A stretch of DNA of 64,000 nt. It comes from Patescibacteria group bacterium. GTDB taxonomy: Bacteria; Patescibacteriota; Patescibacteriia; 2-12-FULL-60-25. This document shows, piece after piece, positions 35,246 to 43,944 of the stretch; positions within the stretch are counted from its first letter, which is position 1; each line of letters begins with the position of its first letter. The notes beneath the pieces are model-generated. The model saw only the letters and a list, made by a program, of their open reading frames with translations, made no database searches and was not told the DNA's origin. The stretch covers positions 1-64,000 of the forward strand of contig JAQURS010000006.1 in the NCBI GenBank assembly GCA_028715505.1. The letters run 5' to 3'. The translations under genes were made by a program, and so were the position numbers.

Positions 35246-37375
35246 CTAATTGGTCGCGATTGGTTTTGGTTCCGGCTTTTTCAAATCAAACACGTAAACA
35301 TTAACTTTGCCGTTCGAGATTGACCATGAATCCTGGGCAATGTCGGTTATCTTTTGGTTTAGCTCGCTGGCTTTCCACCAATAATCGTTGATGACCACGA
35401 AAACCAAATCCGATTGGCCGAGCTTGGCCGCGTCGCGGACAGTGTCCCATGATGGATCTTGGTAAGTCATTTTGAGGTAAGAAGCGTAAAGCGGGCCGCC
35501 GGTGGGGATGGGATAAAAGAAAACGTCGCCCGCGTAGCGTTTGAACCCGTATTCTTTGACGGCCGCGGCCGAAACGCTTTGGTCGGCCAGAACCGTGTAC
35601 GGCCGGCCTTTGGCGTAACGGTCGATCCAACGCACGGCCTCAACGTCGTCCGCGCCCGTGCTCCAGCCGCGGCTGGCTTGCACGGCATCGTGCCTGGGCA
35701 AAGCGTTGTAAGCGTTAGCCGCGCCAATCGAGGCAAACAGGATGATGGCCACGGCTGAAGCCAGGGGAATGGAACGTTTTATTCTTTCAAGCAAATATCC
35801 CACGGCCGGGATGCTGCCGATGAGCAGGAGCAAGGTCGCGATCTGCCAAAGGCGCGCCGCGTAATCTCCTTTTTCGTATTGGATTAGGAAAGTGAAATCA
35901 CCGGCGTTTTCCAAAAGCCCGGACGAAATCCAAAGCGAAACGGCGCTGATCAAAAGAACCAGCATGGCCCATCGTTCGTTATTTTTGGAGATGATCAAGC
36001 TCGCAATAATGCCCAAAAGCCCAATTGCGGGCAGGGCAATGCCAATGAGCGATGACCAAGCCGGCCAAAGCACGTATTTATTGCCAAGCCACGGGATGAT
36101 CTTTGAAAGCTGTTCAATCCATCCTGAAAGTTGAGTGATGTTGGCCAAGTTCCAATCAATGGCCAACGCGCCTTGGTATTGGCTCGCGAAAAAGAAAATG
36201 GCCGGGATCGCGAAACCGGAGATGATAGCTAACGGCCAAGCCAAATGTTTTCGCCATGATTGTTTGTCGCCCAAAACAAAAAGCGAAGCCACGATCAAAG
36301 CGCAGGGGATGCCGGCTAAGGGATGGATCGTCGCGCTCCAGGCGCAAAGCCAAAACGGCGCGTAAAAGCTTAAAACTTTTTGGCGCGCGCCCAAGGCCAG
36401 CATGACGGACGAGATACCGAGCACGGCGGCTAAGCCTTGCGGCGTGGTGGCCACGAACATGCCGAGCGGAAAGAGAACGAGGGCCGTGGCCGCTTGCCCG
36501 ATCCAAGATTGTTTCCTAAAAGCCAGCACGGCGCTGGCCGGCAGGAGGATGGATGCCAGGACGGGAACCAGCCAACGGTCAACTTCGGCCAAAGGCAATC
36601 CGCCCACGCGAGCAAGCCAGGTGGTGAAAACGTATTGGCCGATGTAGTAAAAAGGTTTTGGGTTTAAGAATCCGGTTTTGAGCAAAACTTGCTCGCCGGC
36701 CAGATGTAAAAATCCATCGAAGCCGTAACCAATACGGTAGATGATGGGCGCGAGACCGAGCGTGGCGGCTATGGCCATGCCCGCGTGCAGGGCGGTCAGC
36801 AATCCGGACCTCACGTAAACAGCCGAAGCGGCGCACAACGCCCAAAGCAAAGCCATGGCCGCGATCGTGCCGGCCGCGAGCAACGGCCAAGGCGTGCGGA
36901 TCGTTTCGACCGTGCGGGCGTCCCAAGCGCTTTGCAAAACAAATCCAAAAGCCAACAAGCCGGCGCCCGCGAGGGCGATCGCCATCAAGCGCCGTCTTGA
37001 AGTCCATTTTTCTTCTTCCACCGGCAAAGCCGTTTCGTTCTCTTGCTCGATTTTCAAGCTGCTTAAATGCGCCATAGCCATGGCAATCACCAACGACCAA
37101 GTGTCAGAGACTCGTCCCAAAGCGCCGCCCGCGTAAAACCAAATAGTTTGGATGACGCTTTGCACGGCCAGGAAAACCAGCAGACCTAAAAGCCAGGATT
37201 TTAACCAATGCCGGTTGGGCAAAACATTTTTACCAAAAACATAGGCGTGGAACAGGATGGCGAAAACCCAAAAGATGGGTTTGGCCAACCCAACGTCTAT
37301 TTTTAGATATTCCAAGCCAAGGATTATGACTATGAAAACTATTCCGGCCAGGGCGTCGAGGGTTCTTTCTCCCAT
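35246..37375 (-). CDS. Large polytopic membrane protein, unknown (GT-C-like topology)
   Basis: A 709-aa protein started at ATG 37375 (MGERTLDAL). About 15 hydrophobic segments fill residues 5-560, with a charged cytoplasmic loop at about 108-128 (EQENETALPVEEEKW). A soluble C-terminal domain (about 575-709) contains VRWIDRYAKGRPYTVLADQS and ends in a Pro-rich tail. The layout resembles membrane glycosyltransferases or ligases, but no catalytic loop can be named. It is divergent from the phosphatidyltransferase gene. Confidence 0.7.
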   Translation of the reverse strand: MGERTLDALAGIVFIVIILGLEYLKIDVGLAKPIFWVFAILFHAYVFGKNVLPNRHWLKSWLLGLLVFLAVQSVIQTIWFYAGGALGRVSDTWSLVIAMAMAHLSSLKIEQENETALPVEEEKWTSRRRLMAIALAGAGLLAFGFVLQSAWDARTVETIRTPWPLLAAGTIAAMALLWALCAASAVYVRSGLLTALHAGMAIAATLGLAPIIYRIGYGFDGFLHLAGEQVLLKTGFLNPKPFYYIGQYVFTTWLARVGGLPLAEVDRWLVPVLASILLPASAVLAFRKQSWIGQAATALVLFPLGMFVATTPQGLAAVLGISSVMLALGARQKVLSFYAPFWLCAWSATIHPLAGIPCALIVASLFVLGDKQSWRKHLAWPLAIISGFAIPAIFFFASQYQGALAIDWNLANITQLSGWIEQLSKIIPWLGNKYVLWPAWSSLIGIALPAIGLLGIIASLIISKNNERWAMLVLLISAVSLWISSGLLENAGDFTFLIQYEKGDYAARLWQIATLLLLIGSIPAVGYLLERIKRSIPLASAVAIILFASIGAANAYNALPRHDAVQASRGWSTGADDVEAVRWIDRYAKGRPYTVLADQSVSAAAVKEYGFKRYAGDVFFYPIPTGGPLYASYLKMTYQDPSWDTVRDAAKLGQSDLVFVVINDYWWKASELNQKITDIAQDSWSISNGKVNVYVFDLKKPEPKPIATN

Positions 37376-37419
37376 AAACAATAATGCGCAATTATGGTAG
37401 CATAAATGGCAATTATTGT

Positions 37420-38022
37420 ATGGCCACCCTGACCAGCCGGAGTTTGATGACGAATGACACCATTGTTTTGTACCGCCATGACCGGTTTTTAGCCAAAACG
37501 ATCCTTCCCCTCATCCCAAAATGGGTCAAACCTAACCATTTGACGGTTCTTAGGTTTATCTCCATTCCTTTCGTGGCTTACCTGACTTGGACGGAGAATT
37601 GGGCTTGGCTTATTCCGGTTTTCATCCTGTCCGGCTTGACCGACATGCTGGACGGCACGCTGGCCCGCGTGCGCAAGCAAATCACTTTATGGGGCACGAT
37701 TGCCGATCCGGCGGCGGATAAACTTTTGATCGGCTCAGTGGCCGTGTTGTTTTTAGCTCGTGAAATCAGTTTTCTTTTGGCTTTCACTTTAGTCTTCCTG
37801 GAGTTCTTGATTATCCTTGGCGCGTATATGAGGAAAAGGCGAGGGGAGTACATCAGCGCCAATTGGTCGGGTAAGATGAAGATGTTGCTCCAGGTGATCG
37901 CCATTGCTGGTTTGATTATCGCTAAACTTTTCGCGATCGCTTGGCTCACCCCAATTTGCGTCGCTTTAATCATCACCTCGTTTTTCTTCGCGATCGTGTC
38001 TTTGGTAACTTACGGGTTATAG
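37420..38022 (+). CDS. CDP-alcohol phosphatidyltransferase (PgsA-like)
   Basis: A phospholipid head-group transferase of 200 aa. The class motif is complete: DGTLAR, eight residues, G, three residues, D, three residues, D (about residues 69-91). There are five or six hydrophobic helices. PgsA (glycerol-3-phosphate acceptor) is the commonest match at this size, but the acceptor cannot be read. ATG 37420 (MATLTSRS) or 37447 (MTNDTIVLY) are both possible starts; neither has a Shine-Dalgarno. Confidence 0.85.
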   Translation: MATLTSRSLMTNDTIVLYRHDRFLAKTILPLIPKWVKPNHLTVLRFISIPFVAYLTWTENWAWLIPVFILSGLTDMLDGTLARVRKQITLWGTIADPAADKLLIGSVAVLFLAREISFLLAFTLVFLEFLIILGAYMRKRRGEYISANWSGKMKMLLQVIAIAGLIIAKLFAIAWLTPICVALIITSFFFAIVSLVTYGL

Positions 38023-38030
38023 ATTCCTCC

Positions 38031-38103
38031 GGTCGCCTTAGGCGACCACCTCCCTTAAGCAAGGGAGGTCTAATTAATGAGTGCCCCCTTTTTGTAAAGG
38101 GGG
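38031..38103. repeat. Cluster of three perfect hairpin repeats
   Basis: GGTCGCC-TTA-GGCGACC (38031-38047), ACCTCCCTT-AAGC-AAGGGAGGT (38048-38069) and CCCCCTTT-TTGT-AAAGGGGG (38084-38103) follow directly after the phosphatidyltransferase stop. A fourth, AAGACC-GCGAA-GGTCTT, lies at 38138-38154 and could terminate the facing lipoprotein gene. The 163-bp gap holds nothing else. Confidence 0.85.
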
Positions 38104-38184
38104 AAGCAAAGGGGGAATCAACCAACGCAAACGAAACAAGACCGCGAAGGTCTTGGAGTAGGTGGGAGGCGCCGGAGTCGGCGT

Positions 38185-39000
38185 CTATTTTTTGTGGCAG
38201 GTCCAGAGGCCCTGGGTGTTGATCACCATGGCCTCCTCGCCGATGGCGCAGGAGCAGGGCGGGATCATGTAGTTCTTCGCGTCGGCGCCTTGCAGGCAAC
38301 CAACGGTCTGACCGGTGCAGGTCTGCTTGATGACTTGCTCTGAGTGTTTCTTGCCTTCGGCCAGCACGAGCGTGTAGACCCGTTCGGCTTTCACGCCTTC
38401 CTTGCACTCGTACCGCACGCTTTGGTCGCGTACGTATGGCGCGAACTTCTGGGGTTCCTTGGCAACGCCATGATTGCCTGGAGGTTGCCAGTGAGCGGAA
38501 GGAACAACCTTGGCGGTCGGAGGAACCGGCGGAACGGGAGGCGGCGCGACAGTCGCGCTAAGCGGAACGAAAGGCGCGATGCTCGGAAGCGGCGGGGGCG
38601 CCAGGACCGTGGGAGCGGCAGTCGTCGTGGACTGCGTGCTCTGCGTGTAGGCGCCGGTCTGGAAGGTGTAGCTTTGCACGTTGCCGTTCGCGATCGGTTC
38701 GGGCAATACAGCCTGGTTCGGATAGATCAGGCAGTACGTCGAAGGGTCGCGGTCGGCCACGGAGTTGAACCACGAGTACATCGTGGGTCCCACGGCGCAC
38801 ATGCACCGCACGGCGACGAGCTGGGAACCGATCGTGATGTCTTCGCGATTCGGGGCCTGTCCCTGGCACTCGGACGGATACGACAGCATTTCTGCGGCCG
38901 GCGCATTGTCCTTGGTCTGGTCACGGCGCACGCAGCTGGCCGTTACGATGACGAGCGCGACAAACGAGAGCGAGATCAAAATCGAATTCAGGTTTTTCAC
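38185..39000 (-). CDS. Cysteine-rich lipoprotein with Pro-rich linker
   Basis: A 271-aa exported lipoprotein. The start is GTG 39000, placed 6 nt after a strong AAAAGGAGG; an ATG at 39036 would lie upstream of that site. The signal peptide ends in the lipobox VTASC (Cys about 23). Two related Cys modules, RCMCAVG (about 67-73) and PCSCAIG (about 247-253), each with further Cys, flank a Pro/Val/Ala linker (APPPVPPVPP). The paired CxCA(V/I)G modules suggest a duplicated disulfide-bonded domain of unknown function. The strong RBS and codon choice differ from the neighbours. Confidence 0.75.
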   Translation of the reverse strand: MKNLNSILISLSFVALVIVTASCVRRDQTKDNAPAAEMLSYPSECQGQAPNREDITIGSQLVAVRCMCAVGPTMYSWFNSVADRDPSTYCLIYPNQAVLPEPIANGNVQSYTFQTGAYTQSTQSTTTAAPTVLAPPPLPSIAPFVPLSATVAPPPVPPVPPTAKVVPSAHWQPPGNHGVAKEPQKFAPYVRDQSVRYECKEGVKAERVYTLVLAEGKKHSEQVIKQTCTGQTVGCLQGADAKNYMIPPCSCAIGEEAMVINTQGLWTCHKK

Positions 39001-39006
39001 GGAACG

Positions 39007-39015
39007 CCTCCTTTT
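39007..39015 (-). promoter_or_regulatory. Strong Shine-Dalgarno of the lipoprotein gene
   Basis: AAAAGGAGG on the minus strand, 6 nt before GTG 39000. It decides the start codon. It is one of only two convincing Shine-Dalgarno sites in the window. Confidence 0.85.
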
Positions 39016-39100
39016 GAGAGCGAAAAGTCTCCTCATCTCTTACTGTGTGGAACAGCAAGGGATATGTCAACCTAGCATAAATCCGGCGTTAGGTCAAGTG

Positions 39101-39130
39101 TTGGCCGAACGCCTAGCCATCTGCTACAAT
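39101..39130 (+). promoter_or_regulatory. Promoter of the MurE-like gene
   Basis: TTGGCC (39101-39106), 18-bp spacer, TACAAT (39125-39130), ending 10 bp before ATG 39141. On the opposite strand TTGACC (39092-39097) with TAGGTT 17 bp away could serve the divergent lipoprotein gene. Confidence 0.5.
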
Positions 39131-39140
39131 CATCAAAATT

Positions 39141-40469
39141 ATGTTGCATGGAATCAAGGTTTTCATCGAAAAGATCGCACCCGCCTCATGGTTAAGTTTT
39201 TATCACAAAATTTTGGCTAATTTAGCGGCTTTTATTTACGATTATCCCTCTCAAAAAATGGTCATAGTTGGCGTTACCGGCACTAACGGTAAGACGACCA
39301 CGGCTTATCTGATTGCCAAAGCCTTGGAAGCCGACGGGTCAAAAACCGGCTGCACCACCACCGCCCTGTTTAAGATCGCGGATAAAGAGTGGTTGAATGA
39401 CACTAAAATGACCATGCTTGGCCGGTTTGCTTTGCAGAAATATCTTTCGCAGATGGTCAAAGCCGGATGCAAATACGCCGTGATTGAGACCTCTTCGCAA
39501 GGCATACTCCAACATCGCCATGAACAGATCGCTTATGACATAGGCGTTTTCACTAATCTCACGCCCGAACACGTCGAGGCGCACGGCGGATTTGAAAATT
39601 ACAAACAGGCTAAGATAAAACTATTCAAACATTTAGCGGCCTTGCCTCCTAAAAAGATCAACGGACAAACCGTGTCGCGGGCTTTGGTTTTGAATCAAGA
39701 CGACCAACACGCGCAAGATTTCGTTGTCCCCGGTCCGCAAATCGTTTGGTATGGATTGAATCAGGGAGCTTTGAAAGCGGCAAACGTCAACGACTCCGCG
39801 GAAGGCATCTCATTTGCTCTGGCTGATTTGTCGGTCAGGCTCCAACTTATGGGTCGCGTTAACGCTTACAACGCCTTGGCCGCCTTGGCCGTTTGCCAAG
39901 TCGTCGGCATTGACCTCAAGGCCGCCGCCCAAAAACTTGGGGAGATTAAAAACATGCCGGGCCGTTTTGAAAAGATCGAAGCCGGGCAGCCTTGGAAAGT
40001 CATCGTGGATTACGCGCCGGAGCCGGAATCTTTGAAAAGATTGTATGAGGAATTAAAAGTCATGAGGTCTGGAAAAATCATCCACGTGCTAGGTTCATGC
40101 GGCGGCGGTCGTGACGTGGCGCGCCGTCCGGTGCTTGGTCAACTGGCAGCCCAAAACGCGGATTACGTCATCGTGACCAACGAGGATCCATATGACGACG
40201 ATCCCATGCAGATCATCCAACAAGTCGCCGAAGGGGCCAAACAAGGCGGCAAACGCGAAGGTGAAAATCTATTTTTGATTTTGGATCGGGCCGAAGCCAT
40301 CCAAAAAGCCATGAGCCTGGCCGAGCCGGGTGATCTCGTGCTTTTGACGGGCAAAGGCTCCGAACAGCGCATGTGCGTGGCCGGTGGCCGGAAAATCCCG
40401 TGGGACGACCGCGAAGCCGCGCGGCAAGCCATTAAGTCGGCCATTGCGCGGCAAGCCCAAACGGCATAA
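39141..40469 (+). CDS. Mur ligase family protein (MurE-like), short N-terminus
   Basis: An ATP-dependent amide ligase of cell-wall synthesis. The P-loop GVTGTNGKTTTAY lies at about residues 48-60, ETSSQGILQHRH (about 117-128) and FTNLTPEHVEAHGG (about 136-149) are MurE-type signatures, and HVLGSCGGGRD and GKGSEQRM mark the C-terminal domain. MurE proteins normally have about 100 residues of UDP-binding domain before the P-loop; here only about 47 are present. It may act on a non-standard substrate such as a partial muropeptide. Length 442 aa. Confidence 0.85.
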   Translation: MLHGIKVFIEKIAPASWLSFYHKILANLAAFIYDYPSQKMVIVGVTGTNGKTTTAYLIAKALEADGSKTGCTTTALFKIADKEWLNDTKMTMLGRFALQKYLSQMVKAGCKYAVIETSSQGILQHRHEQIAYDIGVFTNLTPEHVEAHGGFENYKQAKIKLFKHLAALPPKKINGQTVSRALVLNQDDQHAQDFVVPGPQIVWYGLNQGALKAANVNDSAEGISFALADLSVRLQLMGRVNAYNALAALAVCQVVGIDLKAAAQKLGEIKNMPGRFEKIEAGQPWKVIVDYAPEPESLKRLYEELKVMRSGKIIHVLGSCGGGRDVARRPVLGQLAAQNADYVIVTNEDPYDDDPMQIIQQVAEGAKQGGKREGENLFLILDRAEAIQKAMSLAEPGDLVLLTGKGSEQRMCVAGGRKIPWDDREAARQAIKSAIARQAQTA

Positions 40470-40481
40470 ACTATCTCCATC

Positions 40482-41141
40482 ATGTTCAGACTAGATTCAG
40501 TCATGCAGCTCAAAGACGAAGAGCAAATCAAGGCCATGGTGCGCCGCCACGCGGTCACCCTGATCGGGCCGTTGCTTTTGGCCATGCTTTCGATCGTCAT
40601 TCCGTTCTTTTTCCTGTTCCCGCTTTTCAATCTCGGCATCTTTGGCGTCATCGTCTTTGCGGTATTAATCATCATTGGCGCGTTCCTGGCTTTCAGGACG
40701 ATTTTTGTTTGGGATAACGACGTTTTGATTGTGACTAACTTAAGGATCGTGGACATCGACCAGCACGGATTGTTCTCGCGCCACGTTTCGGAAGCTAATC
40801 TGAGCGCCATCCAGGACGTGTCGTGGAAAAAGCAGGGCTTCTGGCAAACCTTGTTCCGCATGGGAAGCGTGACGGTCCAAACGGCGGGAGCCACGGCCAC
40901 CATCCAAGGCGATGATTTGCCCAGGCCCGAGAAGATCCAGAATCTGATCAATGACACCCGGCACGAAGCCCCGAGCCCGACCGCTCCGCCGCAGACGCCG
41001 GTCGAAAAGGACCGCCGCTCGCGCATCCGGCACATCGCGGCCATGCTTGAGGAAATTAAGGATGAGGAAGTGATGGAAGTGGAAAATCTGCTCGAAAAGA
41101 AAACCAAAGAAAAATCAATGCAGACTTTGTTTAATTCATAA
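40482..41141 (+). CDS. PH-domain (bPH2/DUF304-like) membrane protein
   Basis: A 219-aa protein with two membrane helices (about residues 26-47 and 51-70), followed by a bacterial PH-like domain: DNDVLIVTNLRIVDIDQHGLFSRH, then IQDVSWKKQGFWQTLFRMGSVTVQTAG. A charged C-terminal coiled region (about 180-219) ends the protein. Genes of this type often sit with envelope and division genes in CPR genomes. No defined biochemical role. Confidence 0.8.
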   Translation: MFRLDSVMQLKDEEQIKAMVRRHAVTLIGPLLLAMLSIVIPFFFLFPLFNLGIFGVIVFAVLIIIGAFLAFRTIFVWDNDVLIVTNLRIVDIDQHGLFSRHVSEANLSAIQDVSWKKQGFWQTLFRMGSVTVQTAGATATIQGDDLPRPEKIQNLINDTRHEAPSPTAPPQTPVEKDRRSRIRHIAAMLEEIKDEEVMEVENLLEKKTKEKSMQTLFNS

Positions 41142-41142
41142 C

Positions 41143-41553
41143 ATGCCGACTAACCGACCAAGCTCCCTGGTTTCAAAAGCCAAATGGCCTTTGTTCCTGA
41201 TGGCCAACGTGGCGGTTTTGTTAGTGGTGGGCGTGGCCACGATCCGGGAGTCGTACCGCGGCTGGACGGTGGACGCGGAAATCAGGAGCCTGGAGCAAAA
41301 AGCCCAGTCTTTGGAGGGCAGAAAAATGCAGTTAAGCGAGCTGGCCGCCAAGATGCAGGACCAAGCGTTTATCGAGAAGGAAGCCCGATCCAAACTCGGC
41401 CTGCAAAAGCCAGGCGAACACGTGGTGGTATTGGAGGGCGTGGCGGCCACGCAAACGGCTTGGCAGCTTAACCCGAACGTTCAGCAGGTGAATCCTTCGG
41501 ACACGGAGTCAAATCCCAAGCGATGGTGGAATTATTTCACGGCCAACGATTAA
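41143..41553 (+). CDS. Septum formation initiator, FtsB/DivIC-like
   Basis: A 136-aa bitopic protein: a short cytoplasmic N-terminus, one membrane helix (about residues 17-37), then a coiled coil (VDAEIRSLEQKAQSLEGRK and onwards, about 45-80) and the EARSKLGLQKPGEHVV motif (about 80-95) typical of FtsB/DivIC. It would link FtsL and FtsQ-like proteins at the septum. It begins one base after the previous stop. Confidence 0.85.
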   Translation: MPTNRPSSLVSKAKWPLFLMANVAVLLVVGVATIRESYRGWTVDAEIRSLEQKAQSLEGRKMQLSELAAKMQDQAFIEKEARSKLGLQKPGEHVVVLEGVAATQTAWQLNPNVQQVNPSDTESNPKRWWNYFTAND

Positions 41554-41584
41554 AATTAACAATCAAGAATTAATAATTTATTTT

Positions 41585-42205
41585 ATGTCGCAGAAAAACA
41601 AGCTGATTACGCTTTTCTCGGTTTTGGGAGGGCTGATCGTCATCGCCGGACTGGGCGGACTTTTGGTCTACGGGGTTTATTACAAACAGAATGACGCGGG
41701 TGTGACGCGCCTGGTGGCCAAGGCTTTTAACATGCCGGCCGCCAAGGTCGGCAACGCCACCGTCTCTTATGCCGAATTCCTTTCGGTGCGGGACGCGATC
41801 AGAAAGTTCACGGCGAGTGAAGCTGGTAAACAGGTCGAAGCCGTCCTGCCGCCGGACAAAGAATTGAACCAGAATATCCTCGAGAGACTCATCCGCCAGG
41901 AATTGACCAAACAATTGGCCGATCAGAAAAAAATAACCGTGGCGGACGAGGATTTGAATACCATTTTCCAGGACGTCGTCAAAGTCGCGGCTTCTTCCAC
42001 CACGCCCGACGTGAACCAGTACCTCCTGAGCAATTATGGTTGGAACGAGAACGATTTCCGCGAGCAGGTCTTAAGGCCGGCTTTGCTTGAGCAAAAATTG
42101 GCCATCAGCATGGCCGGGGGAGACCAAACCAAGCAAAACGCCATGGAGGACGAGCTGGTTGCCATGCGCGCCAAACCGGAAGTGGTTGTTTATTTGAAGT
42201 TCTAG
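41585..42205 (+). CDS. SurA N-terminal domain-like secreted/anchored chaperone
   Basis: A 206-aa protein with an N-terminal membrane anchor (about residues 8-31), then a helical domain: GNATVSYAEFLSVRDAIRKF (about 57-76), LNQNILERLIRQELTKQLA and DVNQYLLSNYGWNENDFREQ. This is the SurA-N/trigger-factor-like peptide-binding fold. There is no parvulin isomerase domain, so it is a chaperone-only version. A strong terminator follows. Confidence 0.75.
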   Translation: MSQKNKLITLFSVLGGLIVIAGLGGLLVYGVYYKQNDAGVTRLVAKAFNMPAAKVGNATVSYAEFLSVRDAIRKFTASEAGKQVEAVLPPDKELNQNILERLIRQELTKQLADQKKITVADEDLNTIFQDVVKVAASSTTPDVNQYLLSNYGWNENDFREQVLRPALLEQKLAISMAGGDQTKQNAMEDELVAMRAKPEVVVYLKF

Positions 42206-42231
42206 ACGGTAGCCAGACTATTCAGCAAACC

Positions 42232-42258
42232 AAAAACCGAGATTTTATCTCGGTTTTT
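42232..42258. terminator. Bidirectional intrinsic terminator
   Basis: AAAAACCGAGAT (42232-42243), TTT loop, ATCTCGGTTTTT (42247-42258): a perfect stem with T-runs on both strands, serving the SurA-like gene and the facing tRNA-Thr. Confidence 0.9.
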
Positions 42259-42261
42259 ATC

Positions 42262-42336
42262 TGGAGCCAGCTCCGGGATTTGAACCCGGGACCTCTGCTT
42301 TACGAAAGCATTGCTCTACCGCTGAGCTAAGCTGGC
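42262..42336 (-). tRNA. tRNA-Thr (anticodon CGU)
   Basis: A complete cloverleaf on the minus strand, 75 nt including an encoded CCA. Acceptor GCCAGCT pairs with AGCTGGC; the D arm is GCTC/GAGC; the T arm is CCGGG-TTCAAAT-CCCGG. The anticodon loop TTCGTAA gives CGU, reading ACG. The top anticodon-stem pair is a mismatch (A27-G43). It is divergent from the RlpA-like gene. Confidence 0.95.
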
Positions 42337-42344
42337 AATTGGGC

Positions 42345-42373
42345 TATCCAAGGGAAAGGTTTTTTAGTATACT
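42345..42373 (+). promoter_or_regulatory. Leaderless-type promoter of the RlpA-ftsEX operon
   Basis: TATACT (42368-42373) ends 6 bp before ATG 42380. A weak TATCCA lies 17 bp upstream (42345-42350). The AGTATACT core is palindromic. Confidence 0.55.
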
Positions 42374-42379
42374 TTCCGC

Positions 42380-43255
42380 ATGCGTAAGCTCTGTTATTTG
42401 TTTTTAATGACTGGAAGTTTACTGTTTGTAGGCCTGGGAGTCAAGGCGCTGCCGGCGGTCGCGGCTGAACTAAGCGGATATAGGCAATTTTTTTTGGACC
42501 AGGGTTTTTTAGGCCGGGCTTTTAAATTGGATGTGGATGAATTCAACCTGTCGTTTTCCTTCGCAGCCGACAGTATTCCACAGCCCGGCGTGCTCCATTT
42601 GGTCACCAAAAGCACAACCTCAACCGTTTCTATTTTGGGTTATAAGCGTTTCGGCAAGGACGTGAACGTGGATTGGACGACCAATGCCGCCGAAACTCCC
42701 CAGTTCGTCACGATACAGCTGAAAGACCAGATGTGCGGAGTCGAAAATTGGCACGAGTGCGCCATCGAGGAAACCTTCCAGGGCAAGACGAGCTTGATCC
42801 GGGCCAAGCAAAAAACCATCGGCTCGGCCGAAGTCAAAATCCACATGGGCGCCACGGTTAGGCTGGTTGAAGTCGAAGGTTACATGGCCATGGGAAAAGC
42901 TTCGTGGTACGCCTACAAAAAATGCCCGTGCGCGGCTTCGCCTGATTTTCCGAAAGGCACTTTGGTCAAAGTAACGAACGCGGATAAGCCGTCAAAAACC
43001 GTGGTCGTCAAGATAAATGATTACGGGCCGGAGCGCGACAAGTTCCCCGACAGGGCCATTGACCTGGATAAAGTCGCGTTCAAAACCCTGGCCTCGCTTT
43101 CGGCGGGCGTGATCAAAGTGATTGTTGAGCCTTTAGCTAAAGATGATCCAGCCGCGTTGGCTTATAACGGAAACAGTAAGCAGTTAGCCGTCGCCAAAAC
43201 GACAGCGCCCGTAACGCCGCCTCCGCCCAAACCGCAAATTGAATGGGCCCTCTAA
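42380..43255 (+). CDS. RlpA-like secreted protein (double-psi beta-barrel)
   Basis: A 291-aa exported protein with a signal peptide (residues 1-30). The N-terminal half (about 35-170) is beta-rich and unrecognised. An RlpA-like barrel follows (about 171-255): MGKASWYAYKKCPCAASPD and GTLVKVTNADKPSKTVVVKI, then NDYGPERDKFPDRAIDLDK, which keeps the catalytic-type Asp of RlpA (NDRGP). RlpA enzymes cleave denuded peptidoglycan strands at the septum. The immediate linkage to ftsE and ftsX supports a division role. Confidence 0.85.
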   Translation: MRKLCYLFLMTGSLLFVGLGVKALPAVAAELSGYRQFFLDQGFLGRAFKLDVDEFNLSFSFAADSIPQPGVLHLVTKSTTSTVSILGYKRFGKDVNVDWTTNAAETPQFVTIQLKDQMCGVENWHECAIEETFQGKTSLIRAKQKTIGSAEVKIHMGATVRLVEVEGYMAMGKASWYAYKKCPCAASPDFPKGTLVKVTNADKPSKTVVVKINDYGPERDKFPDRAIDLDKVAFKTLASLSAGVIKVIVEPLAKDDPAALAYNGNSKQLAVAKTTAPVTPPPPKPQIEWAL

Positions 43256-43256
43256 C

Positions 43257-43943
43257 ATGATTGTCCTGAAACGCGTTTCAAAAGTTTATCCGCCCGACGT
43301 GCACGGCCTGCGCGATTTGTCTTTGCATATTAAACCGGGGGAATTCGTGTCCATCGTGGGCACGAGCGGTGCTGGCAAAACGACTTTGGCTAAATTGCTG
43401 ATCGCCGAAGAAAGGCCGACCCGCGGCACGATTGAGATCGGCGGCTGGGACATTACCAATATCAAGCAACGGGAGGTTCCTTTGTTGCGCCGCCAGATCG
43501 GCGTTATTTTTCAGGATTTCAAACTTCTGCAGAAAAAAACTGTTTGGGAAAACGTAGCTTTCGCCTTGGAAGTGGCGGGGGAGACGCGCCGCCGCATTTA
43601 CGACGTTGTGCCGCACGTATTGAAGATCGTGGGACTCGACCAGAAGGCGCATCGTTTTCCGCAACAGCTTTCGGGCGGCGAACAGCAACGCGTGGTCATC
43701 GCCCGGTCGCTCGTGCACCGGCCCAAGATCCTGTTGGCCGATGAGCCCACCGGAAATTTGGATACCATGAATACGCGCGAAATCATCGACGTGCTTAAAA
43801 AGATCAACTCTTTCGGCAGCACGGTTGTTTTGGTCACCCACAACCGCGAAGTGGTTAACGCTTTGCGTCAGCGCGTCATAACTTTGGCCGAAGGCCGCGT
43901 CATCTCAGACCAGGCCGAAGGCAAATATTTGTTGCCATCCTGA
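43257..43943 (+). CDS. ftsE: Cell division ATP-binding protein FtsE
   Basis: An ABC ATPase of 228 aa that powers FtsX and activates peptidoglycan hydrolases at division. Start at ATG 43257 (TAA-C-ATG junction). Walker [10 protein letters not shown] (about residues 34-42), Q-loop VIFQDFKLL, signature LSGGEQQR (about 138-145), Walker [13 protein letters not shown] (about 158-169), H-loop [19 protein letters not shown] is FtsE-typical. Confidence 0.95.
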   Translation: MIVLKRVSKVYPPDVHGLRDLSLHIKPGEFVSIVGTSGAGKTTLAKLLIAEERPTRGTIEIGGWDITNIKQREVPLLRRQIGVIFQDFKLLQKKTVWENVAFALEVAGETRRRIYDVVPHVLKIVGLDQKAHRFPQQLSGGEQQRVVIARSLVHRPKILLADEPTGNLDTMNTREIIDVLKKINSFGSTVVLVTHNREVVNALRQRVITLAEGRVISDQAEGKYLLPS

Positions 43944-43944
43944 T

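Noticed and set aside
38138-38154. Strong terminator for the lipoprotein gene
   Set aside because: The AAGACC/GGTCTT hairpin is followed on the minus strand only by GTTTCG, a weak U-tract, so it is mentioned with the repeats rather than called as a terminator.
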